Assembly (NCBI RefSeq): GCF_003367315.1
Contig: NZ_CP031415.1
Location: 3,098,001-3,162,000, forward strand
DNA: 64,000 nt
Direction of reading: 5' to 3'
Origin: Saccharospirillum mangrovi
GTDB taxonomy: Bacteria > Pseudomonadota > Gammaproteobacteria > Pseudomonadales > Natronospirillaceae
Positions 9,463 through 18,177 of the stretch are shown here, piece by piece (within the stretch, counting starts at the first letter, position 1; the number at the start of each line of letters is the position of its first letter). The translations under genes were made by a program, and so were the position numbers. The notes beneath the pieces were generated by a model. The model ran no database searches. It saw nothing but the letters and a program-made list of their open reading frames with translations, and was not told the DNA's origin.

Positions 9463-11010
9463 TTATTCATCGACGCCCCGTCCTTGATTCACACGTTTTC
9501 CTTTTCGCCGGAACAACGACAGGAATGCAGTCAACAGCAACAGAGAGGGATGAACAGTACCGCCAACCGTGTTGATGCCACTGGCATCGTTCACACCATC
9601 CGTTGTATCCAACTCTCCCAGGCTACTATTTTCCAGGTCTATTCCCCCTGTGGCATCGGGGGCGGCCAGGGTGTCGTCGTGCAACATTCGCACACTCACG
9701 GTCTGCTCATCCTTGGCAAAGGCTATGGCGCGAAGGTCATCACTGACAGCAACACGGCCAGCGTTCATATCAGCGAGACCAATTTGGGGCAACTCCATAT
9801 CACCGAAATTATTTTGCCGCTCGCCGATCAGTTGGCTGTCGCCGTCGAAAGCGGTGAACTGAGCCAGGGACGGGTTATAAGGGCCGGGATCCTGGGACCA
9901 GGCCACCAGGAGGTTGCCTTCACTGTCGCTGCCCAGGCTGGGCATTGAAAACATAGCCGTGTTGGCGGAGCCATCTTCAAGAACGTCCTTCAAGTCATTG
10001 AAACCAATGTCCAGCGTCTCCCCGACAGATCCATCGGCTTTCCAACGTTGGCCACGCATGCTGATCTCGACCGGCATATCGATGTCGCCTTTTTTGGTAG
10101 GGTCATACTCCCCCCAAGCTACCACCAGGCCCTGATCGGCATCCAAGCTCAAGCCAGGCCGAAGCTGTATTCCGAAGCCACCATTTACATTGTTATCGAG
10201 CCGGAAATCGGTACCCAGAGCATTGCCAAATAAGTCGTAGCGTTGCCCAACGACAATGGTGCTGAAATCGAGCCCGTCCAATTCTTTGATTGGCGGCACT
10301 TCTGCGGCCCAGGCCACCATTAAACGACCATCGGCGTCCATGGCCAGGCTGCCGTCCCTATACGAATTTGCGACCTGTATTGGTGATGCCATCGCTTTAC
10401 TGCCATCAGCAAGATAGGTTTGTATCTTCAACGGCATATCATTGCGGTTATCACCATCCCCCCATAACAGGGCGAAATCGCCATCGGCGTCCATGGCCAC
10501 ATCGACGCTACAGGGCACACTCACGGCTGGCACACTAACGGATGTCAGCGCATCCACCGGGCTGATGGTCCGAACCATCAAATCCGTTTCATCATTGCAT
10601 TCAGCTTGATTCCCGCTGATGGACCAGGCAACCACCATCTGCCCCTGTTCACTGGCGGCTATTGCCGGTCGTGTAGGAAAATCGGTCGCGCTTGAGTGCC
10701 GATATACTTCCAACCGCTCGCCCACCGCGGCACCAAGGCTGTCGAACCGCTGCAATTGAATTCGCCCACCGTTACCGGCCTCCTCTTCCGCCCAAACAAT
10801 AGCGAACTGACCATTGGGCAAGGGGGTCATATCGAAACCGTGCAGCGTCCGGTTTGCTTCAAGCTCAAGATCAAAATGGATATCGCTGTCGACCGGCAAC
10901 GCCGCCACTGCATTCCCGGCCGCGGCCGCACTGATGGCCAGTGCCAAAATATTGCGTTTCAATCCCCGACCGACAGTTCCATGGCTATTTTTTAATGGTG
11001 TATTCATCAA
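9463..11010 (-). CDS. Exported repeat protein, paralogue 1, with C-terminal sorting-like tail
   Basis: 515 residues, function unknown. It has an N-terminal signal peptide (NILALAISAAAAGNAVA) and a body of recurring units with the core D-x-D/E-G-x-(L/F)-x-(V/L)-(A/L)-W, for example SEQGQMVVAWS, DADGDFALLWG, DADGRLMVAWA and DSEGNLLVAWS. These look like blades of a beta-propeller. The C-terminus has a short hydrophobic stretch (PSLLLLTAFLSLF) followed by RRKGKR, as in CTERM-type sorting signals. It is one of three adjacent homologues transcribed in the same direction. I infer a cell-envelope or secreted protein; no enzymatic motif is seen. Confidence 0.85.
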   Translation of the reverse strand: MMNTPLKNSHGTVGRGLKRNILALAISAAAAGNAVAALPVDSDIHFDLELEANRTLHGFDMTPLPNGQFAIVWAEEEAGNGGRIQLQRFDSLGAAVGERLEVYRHSSATDFPTRPAIAASEQGQMVVAWSISGNQAECNDETDLMVRTISPVDALTSVSVPAVSVPCSVDVAMDADGDFALLWGDGDNRNDMPLKIQTYLADGSKAMASPIQVANSYRDGSLAMDADGRLMVAWAAEVPPIKELDGLDFSTIVVGQRYDLFGNALGTDFRLDNNVNGGFGIQLRPGLSLDADQGLVVAWGEYDPTKKGDIDMPVEISMRGQRWKADGSVGETLDIGFNDLKDVLEDGSANTAMFSMPSLGSDSEGNLLVAWSQDPGPYNPSLAQFTAFDGDSQLIGERQNNFGDMELPQIGLADMNAGRVAVSDDLRAIAFAKDEQTVSVRMLHDDTLAAPDATGGIDLENSSLGELDTTDGVNDASGINTVGGTVHPSLLLLTAFLSLFRRKGKRVNQGRGVDE

Positions 11011-11129
11011 AATCTCTCAATTCTTTCTTACTGTTCTTGGGCATAAAAATTCATGCATCTGGCTGACAGACGATGGTTAGCTGTCGCTCGGATACGCCAG
11101 TCATGAATTAACTCAATCAATTAATTACG

Positions 11130-12614
11130 TCAGATATTAGTGAACCAAAAACGGCCAAGCAGACGCTGACGAACCAAGCGACTGAACCCAAAAACAGCAG
11201 CTAACATCGCCATCAGCCAATGACTAAACGCACCGGCGATATCGGCCTCCGACGGGTTTTGCAAACTTGAATTGCCGGCCAAATTCGGCACTTCCGTTTC
11301 ACCGGACACATCCGACTCCCCCTGGATAACGGGGCTGGGCAGCTCCGTCAGGGGGGCGAGGAAACGCGCCTCGATGGTGGCACCACCGTTAGCTATCCAA
11401 CTGACCGCAATAACATCATCATTCATGGCTAAAAACGGGCCTTGTGCAGCGGTGCCACTGAGGTTCGCCAACACCACACTGCCTTCGGCCAATGGCTGGC
11501 TGGATCTGTCCAGCGCCGCGACAACAATGACCTCTTTATCGACATCTAATCTGTCCGAGTAATTCCACAAAGTCAGAAGATTGCCAGCGCTGTCAGACGC
11601 GATCTGAGGCACGGTAGCGTTTATCGAACCGCCCGTTTCGGTAATAACGGTAACGCTGTCGCCTTCGCTTCTATCCGCTTTCCAACGTTGCACCATTTGA
11701 CTGACGCTGGTTGAGTCGACGCCACCTCGGGTCAGGGTTACCGCAAAGCCTCCGCCACTGTCTGCGGTCAAATTGAAATCGGTAAAATCTGCGCTGCCAA
11801 AATTGTCGCCATCCAATGCAAAAATCGCCGCGTTCGGGTTTGCAAACGAGTCAACAGCATTCAATTGCAGGTCCAGACGCTGTCCAAGAACCGTGCCGGA
11901 TTCGATCCAACTCAACAACATGGTCTGGTTGTCCTGCAATGCCAGCCGGGCAAAGGAATTTATCTCGGTTTGTAATCCCAATTTGGTTTTAAATGGCACA
12001 CCACCGGCCTGGAAAGTCCGCAGGTTCAGATCAAAATTGCCGAAACTTTCACTGCTCCAAACCAAGACAAAATCACCATCGTCATCCATGGCGAGTTTCG
12101 GGCTACAAGGACTGAAGCCTTGGTCGTCGGGCAACGCCAGGTCGGCGCTGGTGGTGTACGGTGGTGCCAGGGTCAAACCACGAATGCTGTCTGACTCAGC
12201 GGAGCAAGTAAAAAAGCTGGCATCAGGTGTGTTTTTAACCGTCCAGGCAACGGCCAGATTCCCATTTTGATCCCCAGCGACGGTGGGAAATTCAAACGTC
12301 TCCGTTGCGCTTTCCGCCAACACCTGCACTGAACCTAACAGTTGACCGGTAGCACTGATTTGCTGCATCAAAACCCGGTCGGCTTCTCCCTCATCAAAAC
12401 CAAATTTATGTTCTACCCACACCAACGCAGTTGACCCGCCTGGTAACGCCACCATATCGAAGCCACTGATCTGATAGCCTTCAGCCGCCGTTCGAAGCTC
12501 CACAACAGCGCTGGCTCCATCCAGTAAGCTGCCGCTCCAAGCCGCGTTCGGCAACACGACCGCGCTTGAAATTGCCGCCGCCAATAAACTGCGTTGAAAC
12601 AAAACTGTATTCAT
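11130..12614 (-). CDS. Exported repeat protein, paralogue 2, with C-terminal sorting-like tail
   Basis: 494 residues, related to the genes on both sides. It has a signal peptide (SLLAAAISSAVVLPNAAWS), the shared N-terminal segment GYQISGFDMVALPGGSTALVW, repeated D-x-x-G-x-hhh-W units (DQNGNLAVAWT, DDDGDFVLVWS, DSAGNLLTLWN), a few Cys residues in the same places as its neighbours (near ...PCSPKLAMD), and a C-terminal hydrophobic helix (HWLMAMLAAVFGF) followed by Arg residues. The tail is longer past the basic cluster than in paralogue 3. A gap of 119 bases separates it from paralogue 1 and 201 bases from paralogue 3. Function unknown. Confidence 0.85.
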   Translation of the reverse strand: MNTVLFQRSLLAAAISSAVVLPNAAWSGSLLDGASAVVELRTAAEGYQISGFDMVALPGGSTALVWVEHKFGFDEGEADRVLMQQISATGQLLGSVQVLAESATETFEFPTVAGDQNGNLAVAWTVKNTPDASFFTCSAESDSIRGLTLAPPYTTSADLALPDDQGFSPCSPKLAMDDDGDFVLVWSSESFGNFDLNLRTFQAGGVPFKTKLGLQTEINSFARLALQDNQTMLLSWIESGTVLGQRLDLQLNAVDSFANPNAAIFALDGDNFGSADFTDFNLTADSGGGFAVTLTRGGVDSTSVSQMVQRWKADRSEGDSVTVITETGGSINATVPQIASDSAGNLLTLWNYSDRLDVDKEVIVVAALDRSSQPLAEGSVVLANLSGTAAQGPFLAMNDDVIAVSWIANGGATIEARFLAPLTELPSPVIQGESDVSGETEVPNLAGNSSLQNPSEADIAGAFSHWLMAMLAAVFGFSRLVRQRLLGRFWFTNI

Positions 12615-12722
12615 AGTGAGTAAGATCCCTTACATATTGCTGGTGCACTGTTGTTATAAATTTCAAATGTTGTGAGAAATAAAATCAGGTAACTCAGACC
12701 TTGACGAAATACCGGATGCAAC

Positions 12723-12794
12723 CGGACTCAGTTGCCACATTTTTTTGCATCGGACGCATGTAACTGCATTACCGATGCCCCTCAACTGAGTCCG
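12723..12794 (-). terminator. Nested hairpin between paralogues 2 and 3
   Basis: Outer arms CGGACTCAGTTG (12723-12734) and CAACTGAGTCCG (12783-12794) enclose a second stem, GCATCGG (12747-12753) and CCGATGC (12772-12778). It begins 21 bases after the stop of the gene ending at 12816. A seven-base A/T run sits inside the loop region. It is likely an mRNA end or attenuator between two minus-strand genes. Confidence 0.5.
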
Positions 12795-12815
12795 TTGGCA
12801 GTCACCGTTCGCCGA

Positions 12816-14183
12816 TCAGGCGCGACGCAAACGCCGCGCTCCCGCCAGTACCAACGACATCAAAATACCCAACCAACCCACTGAACCTGCGTCGGGCGGA
12901 GCATTGTCAGTCGAGTTGTCCTCCGGACTGCTCTTTTCCGATTCGATGATCGACCGCCCCAACAACGGCGCGATGATATGGGCATCCAACCGGGTCGAAC
13001 TGGCCAACCAGACAGCGGCCCCCACCTCGTCGTTCAACGCCACGCGAACCCCAGTGTTTGAACCGGGTTCGTCCAGTTCAGCGACATCATCAATGGCTTC
13101 ATTGGCGGCATCGAAACTGCCAACAAACACTTGCTGCTCTGAAGTTCCGGTCCGGTTCAGAGTCCAGGCCGCCAACAGGTTGCCGTCGCTGTCCGCTGCC
13201 AGGCTGGGCCGGTCGGAGCTGATGGAGCCGTCGTTAGCAAGGCTCTCCAACTCCAACGCTTCACCTTGGGATAGATCCGATTTCCAACGCTGCACATTGG
13301 CCGTTGCCTGTTGCGCCCAGAAGGCGACAAAGCCATCATCCGCATCGGTTTCCACTTGCAGGAATCGAGCGGAGCCCTGGCTGAAACCGGCGTCCAGCTC
13401 CACTTCGGAACCAAAGCGATTCAATTGAAAATCGTAGCGCTGGCCGATTGCGTCGCCATCCCGAAGCCAACCCAGCAGCAAGGTGCCGTTGTCCTGCATC
13501 GCCCAGCTGCCAATTTCTTCGGCACTTTCAACAACGGTGCGCGCACTGGACGCCTGAATGGTATTCGCCACAAAGGTCATGATATTCAGGTTGTACACTT
13601 CGCCCGGCAGCTCATCCGCCCAACTGACCAGGAAGTCACCGTCGTTATCTATTTCCACCTGAACCGCGCAAGGTGACGTACCCAGGGAAGACGGCATCTG
13701 CAATGAGAAGGTGCTCAAGCCCGTATAGGGCGGAATGACGCGAACAACGCGCAGATCATCGCCTGGGTTGCCGCATCGCTGGCTGGTCTGGGCGCTTTTC
13801 GCCAACTCCCAGCCAATCACCAAAGTGCCATCCTGAGCGGTGGCGACCGACGGTGACTGGAAACGCTCGGCAATGGAGGCATCTTCCTGATCCAGCACCA
13901 CCACGTTGGACGTGGGGAACCCCTGTTGGTCAAAGGTTCGCAACAGCAAGCGATCCAACTGGCCGGTGGCGGTGTTGCTCTCGGTCCAGACCACCGCCAC
14001 ATCACCGTTGGGTAATGCCTGCACATCAAAACCACTGATGGTGAAACCGGTAGTTGCAGTCCTAACGGTGAACACCGGGGTTGCGGTATCCAATACCGTA
14101 TCGGCCTTGGCAACCAAGGGCGCTACGGCGGAACCGGATATTGCCAGTGCCAGTGCACTGCGTTTAAACAACTTGAACGTCAT
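12816..14183 (-). CDS. Exported repeat protein, paralogue 3, with clear CTERM-like tail
   Basis: 455 residues, the most compact of the three homologues. Signal peptide (SALALAISGSAVAPLVAKA), then GFTISGFDVQALPNGDVAVVWTE and repeated units such as DNDGDFLVSWA, DADDGFVAFWA and DSDGNLLAAWT. The C-terminus is a textbook tripartite tail: a small-residue motif (DAGSVGWLG), a hydrophobic helix (ILMSLVLAGA) and RRLRRA at the very end. This resembles the GlyGly-CTERM class, which is processed by rhombosortase and linked to type II secretion in other gammaproteobacteria; that link is inference, and no rhombosortase lies in the window. It is the first gene of the minus-strand trio. Confidence 0.85.
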   Translation of the reverse strand: MTFKLFKRSALALAISGSAVAPLVAKADTVLDTATPVFTVRTATTGFTISGFDVQALPNGDVAVVWTESNTATGQLDRLLLRTFDQQGFPTSNVVVLDQEDASIAERFQSPSVATAQDGTLVIGWELAKSAQTSQRCGNPGDDLRVVRVIPPYTGLSTFSLQMPSSLGTSPCAVQVEIDNDGDFLVSWADELPGEVYNLNIMTFVANTIQASSARTVVESAEEIGSWAMQDNGTLLLGWLRDGDAIGQRYDFQLNRFGSEVELDAGFSQGSARFLQVETDADDGFVAFWAQQATANVQRWKSDLSQGEALELESLANDGSISSDRPSLAADSDGNLLAAWTLNRTGTSEQQVFVGSFDAANEAIDDVAELDEPGSNTGVRVALNDEVGAAVWLASSTRLDAHIIAPLLGRSIIESEKSSPEDNSTDNAPPDAGSVGWLGILMSLVLAGARRLRRA

Positions 14184-14806
14184 ATCGTATAAACCTTTTC
14201 AAACGGCAATCGTGTTCCTCAAGACGCCAGTCGCAACGGCACTGGATGCCTGACAACCCGATAATTGATTGAATTACCTATAGTTTTAGAGATGCCTGCG
14301 ATTGATCCAGACACGCCGGACAGCAATCACCCAGGATCGGGAAGCGAGCAAGCTACGGGCAAATCGTGTGAAAAATCGTGTGAAAAACCCGAAACATCGT
14401 TTGAAAAACCGTTGTATTTTTCGTTTGAGGACGATTTTTTGGCGGTTTTGTGACGCATCGAACAATCTATGCAGACCAGCGTCAAAAATCTGAAATGCCT
14501 GTAGAGCAAGTACCGACACTGGCTACTCACTCATTGATCGAACCCCGGCCCATCCTCAATAGAGTTGAAGCGTTCCACCCCAAGGCTTGGGGGAATCTGA
14601 TGCATCAACGAGTGAAGCGAAGACGGCGAAACGACTCCCCGAGCCACCCTTGAAACTGCCCACTTATTGTTAAGCCGGCCGCCGTTTTCCTCGTTGCAAG
14701 CCCACCGACACGGCACGAACAGCCGCTTTACGAAACGCCAGACACCGGCAACCAACCGATCCGGGTGCCACACCAAAGGTCAGTAAATCGTCAATTTCGA
14801 TTATTT
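14184..14806. other. Long non-coding region between divergent transcription units
   Basis: No gene I can support. At 14360-14420 there is a loose tandem repeat of AAATCGTGTGAAA/ATCGTTTGAAAAACC units. Upstream elements of the trio (minus) and of the molybdoprotein operon (plus) must lie here. Confidence 0.5.
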
Positions 14807-14848
14807 ATCTACCAACTAGTTAGTAGATAACCTACCATCTAGTTGGTA
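14807..14848. promoter_or_regulatory. Tandem palindromic operator (TetR-type) upstream of the molybdoprotein operon
   Basis: Two copies of CTACCAACTAGTTAGTA / CTACCATCTAGTTGGTA, 17 bases with two differences, spaced 23 bases apart. The first sits in a 22-bp near-perfect palindrome (14807-14828) and the second in a 16-bp imperfect palindrome (14833-14848). The ACCAACTAGTTGGT core looks like operators of TetR-family repressors. It lies about 100 bases before the ATG at 14950, where it could overlap the promoter. It does not match the palindrome near the TetR gene at 18952, so its regulator is probably elsewhere. Confidence 0.6.
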
Positions 14849-14949
14849 ACTGTTTGAGACCCCTCAGCCCGGTGGCGCACTGCGAGGGTCTACCCAAAGT
14901 CCGCGCCCACTCTGTACTCACTTCCGTTAGGTACCAAGGAGATAAAACG

Positions 14950-15576
14950 ATGAAGAAATTAATGCCGATGGCGTTCGCAGCCATTATCAGCCTGCCTGTC
15001 ATTGCAGGAATCGGTTCAGTTGCAGCGGCAGACGCCACGGCACAGCCGGTCAACATCCGCGGCTCAATCGACCGCTTCCATGGCAACACCCTTGAAGTCA
15101 CCACGCGCGAAGGTGAAGACCTCGACATCGCCCTGGCCAACGGCTGGATCGTATCGGGCGTTGCCAGCGCACAAATCACCGACATCAAACCTGGCGATTA
15201 CGTGGGTATTGCGTCACTGCCGATGGCAGATGGCAGCGCCGGCGCACTGGAAGTGTTGATCTTCCCGGCCATGATGAAAGGCACTGGCGAAGGCAGCTTC
15301 GGCTGGGATTTGCAACCGAACAGCACCATGACCAACGCCACCGTGGCCGATGCGGTTGAAGGTGTGGATGGCCGCACCGTCACCGTTTCCTACCATGGCC
15401 AGCAAAAACGAATCACCATTCCCGAAGGCACACCGGTAGTCACCTTTGCCCCGGCAACCCAAACCGATTTAGTGCGCGGCGCAGCCGTCTTTGTTTTTGC
15501 ACAGAAGGCGGCAGACGGTTCGGTGATCGGTCAACAGGTCATCGTTGGTACCAACGGCGTGGTTCCGCCGATGTAA
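14950..15576 (+). CDS. Periplasmic DUF5666-like protein of a cytochrome b/molybdoprotein operon
   Basis: 208 residues. The ATG at 14950 is preceded by AAGGAG at good spacing. A signal peptide (PMAFAAIISLPVIAGIGSVAAA) is followed by small OB-like beta modules: NIRGSIDRFHGNTLEVTTREGEDLDIAL, then a second one around VDGRTVTVSYHGQQKRITIPEG. This two-module pattern matches DUF5666-type periplasmic proteins, often found beside cytochrome b561 and sulfite-oxidase-fold genes. It probably assists the redox pair encoded downstream; the biochemical role is unknown. A hairpin terminator follows directly, so expression of the next genes is likely reduced relative to this one. Confidence 0.75.
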   Translation: MKKLMPMAFAAIISLPVIAGIGSVAAADATAQPVNIRGSIDRFHGNTLEVTTREGEDLDIALANGWIVSGVASAQITDIKPGDYVGIASLPMADGSAGALEVLIFPAMMKGTGEGSFGWDLQPNSTMTNATVADAVEGVDGRTVTVSYHGQQKRITIPEGTPVVTFAPATQTDLVRGAAVFVFAQKAADGSVIGQQVIVGTNGVVPPM

Positions 15577-15583
15577 ACCACAG

Positions 15584-15626
15584 ACATTCCCGGCCGGACC
15601 CATCCCCTCCAGCCGGGAATGTTTTT
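15584..15626 (+). terminator. Intrinsic terminator after the DUF5666-like gene
   Basis: Arms ACATTCCCGGC (15584-15594) and GCCGGGAATGT (15612-15622), followed by TTTTT. It is probably partial, because the next two genes on the strand look like part of the same unit. Confidence 0.85.
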
Positions 15627-15682
15627 GATCAGACGATTGTTCGTTTCCAAAGCTGAATCCGTTCACTCGACAGGTAGTTCAG

Positions 15683-16531
15683 ATGCCACAACTTTCCTCG
15701 CACCGCCGGCAGACAGTGCAACTGGTAGCGCGCCACTCCGTGACCACCCGACTGACCCACTGGGTCAATGTTCTGTGCCTGAGCCTACTGCTGTTCAGCG
15801 GACTCCAGATTTTCAACGCCTACCCTCGGCTGCACTGGGGTCAAGCTGGCGCAAATGCCGACCCCGCTTTTCTCGAGATCGGCGCCAAGCAACGCGACGG
15901 CGAACCGCAGGGTTATCTTGAGGTAGGCACGCTGAGCATTCCGACGACGGGTGTTCTGGGTTTGTCCACGCACGAAGGCACATCCAGGCAACGAGCCTTT
16001 CCCGCCTGGCTGACACTGCCTTCGTATCAAGACCTGGCGGCCGGCCGCCGCTGGCATTTTTTCTTTGCCTGGGTGTTTGTGATCAACGGTTTGGTCTACC
16101 TGATCCACAGTCTTGCCAGCGGACACCTGCGTCGTGATTTATTACCCCAACGTCACCAACTGGGCTTACGCCATTTGTGGCAGGAAATTGTTGATCACGC
16201 GCGGCTTCGTTTTCCCTCGGGCGAAGCAGCAAAGCACTACAACGCCCTCCAGAAATTGGCCTACATCGCCGTCATTGTGCTTTTGCTGCCAACGATGGTG
16301 CTCACCGGCTTATCAATGTCGCCCGGCATAAACGCCGCCTTGCCACACCTCATAGACGTTTTCGGTGGCCGCCAATCGGCACGATCCATTCACTTTATAA
16401 CCGCAACGCTGCTGGTGCTGTTTGTCATCGTTCATGTCGCCATGGTTGTTCTCTCGGGGCCGTGGAACAACCTGCGCTCGATGGTCAGCGGTCGTTATGC
16501 CATTCGATTTGAGGAACCCACCGATGAGTAA
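15683..16531 (+). CDS. Cytochrome b561-like membrane subunit
   Basis: 282 residues, a di-haem cytochrome b of the b561/formate-dehydrogenase-gamma type. It has four main hydrophobic helices at about residues 25-45, 122-145, 192-212 and 235-258. Candidate haem ligands are H26 (THW), H125 (RRWHF), H142, H237 and H251. It probably carries electrons between the quinone pool and the periplasmic molybdoprotein encoded next, whose start overlaps this gene's stop by 8 bases. It has a long periplasmic loop (about 50-118). The family assignment is firm; the direction of electron flow is not known. Confidence 0.85.
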   Translation: MPQLSSHRRQTVQLVARHSVTTRLTHWVNVLCLSLLLFSGLQIFNAYPRLHWGQAGANADPAFLEIGAKQRDGEPQGYLEVGTLSIPTTGVLGLSTHEGTSRQRAFPAWLTLPSYQDLAAGRRWHFFFAWVFVINGLVYLIHSLASGHLRRDLLPQRHQLGLRHLWQEIVDHARLRFPSGEAAKHYNALQKLAYIAVIVLLLPTMVLTGLSMSPGINAALPHLIDVFGGRQSARSIHFITATLLVLFVIVHVAMVVLSGPWNNLRSMVSGRYAIRFEEPTDE

Positions 16532-17300
16532 TTCACTGAACCGCCGACGCTTTCTGATTGGCGGCGGCCTGGGTGCCGGCGCACTCGCCTTGGGCGGCGC
16601 TTACGCCCTGAAGCCGCGCATGGACATCAATCATCTGTTGCAATCGACCGACAGTCTGACGATGCAATCTCAACGTCTGATCCTGCGGTTAAGACCCTTG
16701 GCAAAAGAATTTTCCGACGCCGACATTTCCCCAATTTTTCGCGTCAACGGCACCGAAGCGCCCGACTCAAGAGAATACATTTCTCTGCATCAAAATAACT
16801 TTGCCGATTGGCGACTGAAGGTGGACGGCCTGGTTCATCGACCACTGGAATTTTCACTGGCCGACCTCAAAGCAATGCCGTCACGCACACAAATTACCCG
16901 CCACGATTGCGTCGAAGGCTGGAGCGCCATTGGCAAGTGGACCGGAGTGCCGTTGGGCCAACTGCTCCAGGCAGCCGGCGTCAAAACAGAAGGTCGGTTT
17001 GTCGTTTTCCACTGCGCCGACGAATTGGAAAAAACCTTCGATGGCAGCGGTCGCTACTACGAAAGCATCGATCTGATCGACGCCTTCCACCCGCAAACCA
17101 TCCTTGCTTATGCAATGAACGATGCCGATTTAACCGTCGGGCACGGCGCCCCCATTCGACTGCGGGTAGAACGTCAGTTGGGTTACAAACAAGCGAAATA
17201 TGTTATGCGAATTGAAGTGGTTGATAGCTTTAAAAATCTGTGGGGCGGCAAAGGTGGATTCTGGGAAGATCGCGGCTACCAATGGTACGCCGGCATTTGA
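16524..17300 (+). CDS. Tat-exported molybdopterin-dependent oxidoreductase (sulfite oxidase fold)
   Basis: 258 residues starting at ATG 16524 inside the end of the cytochrome gene (ATGAGTAA overlap). The N-terminus NRRRFLIGGG is a twin-arginine signal. The body matches the SUOX/YedY-type Moco domain: DWRLKVDGLVHRPLEFSLADL, then TRHDCVEGWSAIGKWTGVPL, where Cys129 is the expected molybdenum ligand, and GYKQAKYVMRIEVVD near the end. There is no C-terminal dimerisation domain, which fits bacterial YedY-like or sorT-less single-domain forms. Substrate unknown. A paired b-type cytochrome is the usual electron partner of MsrP-like enzymes, but sequence identity to MsrP cannot be judged here. Confidence 0.85.
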   Translation: MSNSLNRRRFLIGGGLGAGALALGGAYALKPRMDINHLLQSTDSLTMQSQRLILRLRPLAKEFSDADISPIFRVNGTEAPDSREYISLHQNNFADWRLKVDGLVHRPLEFSLADLKAMPSRTQITRHDCVEGWSAIGKWTGVPLGQLLQAAGVKTEGRFVVFHCADELEKTFDGSGRYYESIDLIDAFHPQTILAYAMNDADLTVGHGAPIRLRVERQLGYKQAKYVMRIEVVDSFKNLWGGKGGFWEDRGYQWYAGI

Positions 17301-17324
17301 TCGCTCCTGAACAGACCTCGACAA

Positions 17325-17352
17325 AAGCGCCGGTCTAAACAGACCGGCGCTT
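17325..17352. terminator. Bidirectional terminator between convergent genes
   Basis: Perfect 12-bp stem AAGCGCCGGTCT/AGACCGGCGCTT with a four-base loop. On the minus strand it is followed by TTTTG, so it best serves the SDR gene; it also lies just after the molybdoprotein stop. Confidence 0.8.
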
Positions 17353-17389
17353 CGAGCGTTACTTCGTTTTAGTTACACCCGGCATCAAA

Positions 17390-18127
17390 TCAGTTACGGC
17401 CGCCATTCACCTTAATAACCTGCCCACTCACCCAAGCGCTTTGCGGACCTGCCAGAAAAGAAACCACGCCCGCGATGTCCTCAGGTTCACCAATCCGCCC
17501 CATCGGAATACCACCGACAATCTGCTCGATAAATTCCTTGGAACGACCTTCGTAAAACAGCTCAGTTGCCGTCGGGCCTGGGGCGATGGCGTTAACCGTC
17601 ACCTGACGCGGGCCCAGTTCTTTTGCCAACGTATGCGTTAAGGCTTCCACTGCCGATTTGGTCGCAGCGTATACACTGGCTCCGGGTAAATAACTGCCAA
17701 TAACGCTGGTCGACAAATTGATAATGCGACCGCCATCAGGCAGCCGGTTGGCGGCTTCGCGCATGCCATTAAATGTTCCAACCAGATTGATCGACACAAT
17801 GCGTTGGAAGTCAGCATCCGTTACATCTTTCAGCGGGCACATCATGGTTGCGCCAGCATTGTTGACCAACACATCAACGCCACCAAAAACGGACTCCGCC
17901 TCGTCAAACAAGCGCTTAAATTCCTCAGCCCTGGCGACGTCCGCCTGAATGGCAATGGCGGAACCACCCTCGCCAACAATGTCACGAACGACCAACTGGG
18001 CTGCGTCCACACGGTTGGCATAATTCACGACAACATTAAAACCATCGGCCGCCAACTGCTTTGCCAACGCCACGCCAATGCCTCGGGAGGCACCGGTAAC
18101 AATGGCGGTTTTTGATTTCTTACTCAT
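17390..18127 (-). CDS. Short-chain dehydrogenase/reductase (FabG-like)
   Basis: 245 residues from the ATG at 18127 (a longer reading to 18175 adds 16 residues with no family match). Rossmann motif TGASRGIG at 11-18, NNAG at 89-92, catalytic Ser near 139-141, Tyr153 and Lys157 (YxxxK), and the C-terminal FLAGPQSAWVSGQVIKVNGG. Classical NAD(P)-dependent SDR; the substrate is not evident. It lies 50 bases downstream of an O-methyltransferase gene in the same direction and opposite a TetR gene, a common arrangement for inducible modification or detoxification enzymes. Confidence 0.9.
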   Translation of the reverse strand: MSKKSKTAIVTGASRGIGVALAKQLAADGFNVVVNYANRVDAAQLVVRDIVGEGGSAIAIQADVARAEEFKRLFDEAESVFGGVDVLVNNAGATMMCPLKDVTDADFQRIVSINLVGTFNGMREAANRLPDGGRIINLSTSVIGSYLPGASVYAATKSAVEALTHTLAKELGPRQVTVNAIAPGPTATELFYEGRSKEFIEQIVGGIPMGRIGEPEDIAGVVSFLAGPQSAWVSGQVIKVNGGRN

Positions 18128-18177
18128 AGATGCTCTCATCAAATTTAAAATTGGATACTCAACAATTTCGTTCAAAA

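Noticed and set aside
14265-14453. Small plus-strand frame with SCEKSCEKPETSFEKP
   Set aside because: It covers a simple tandem repeat, has no clear ribosome site and no family resemblance.
17390-18175. Longer SDR start at 18175
   Set aside because: The additional 16 residues match no SDR N-terminus and the internal ATG gives the standard fold start.
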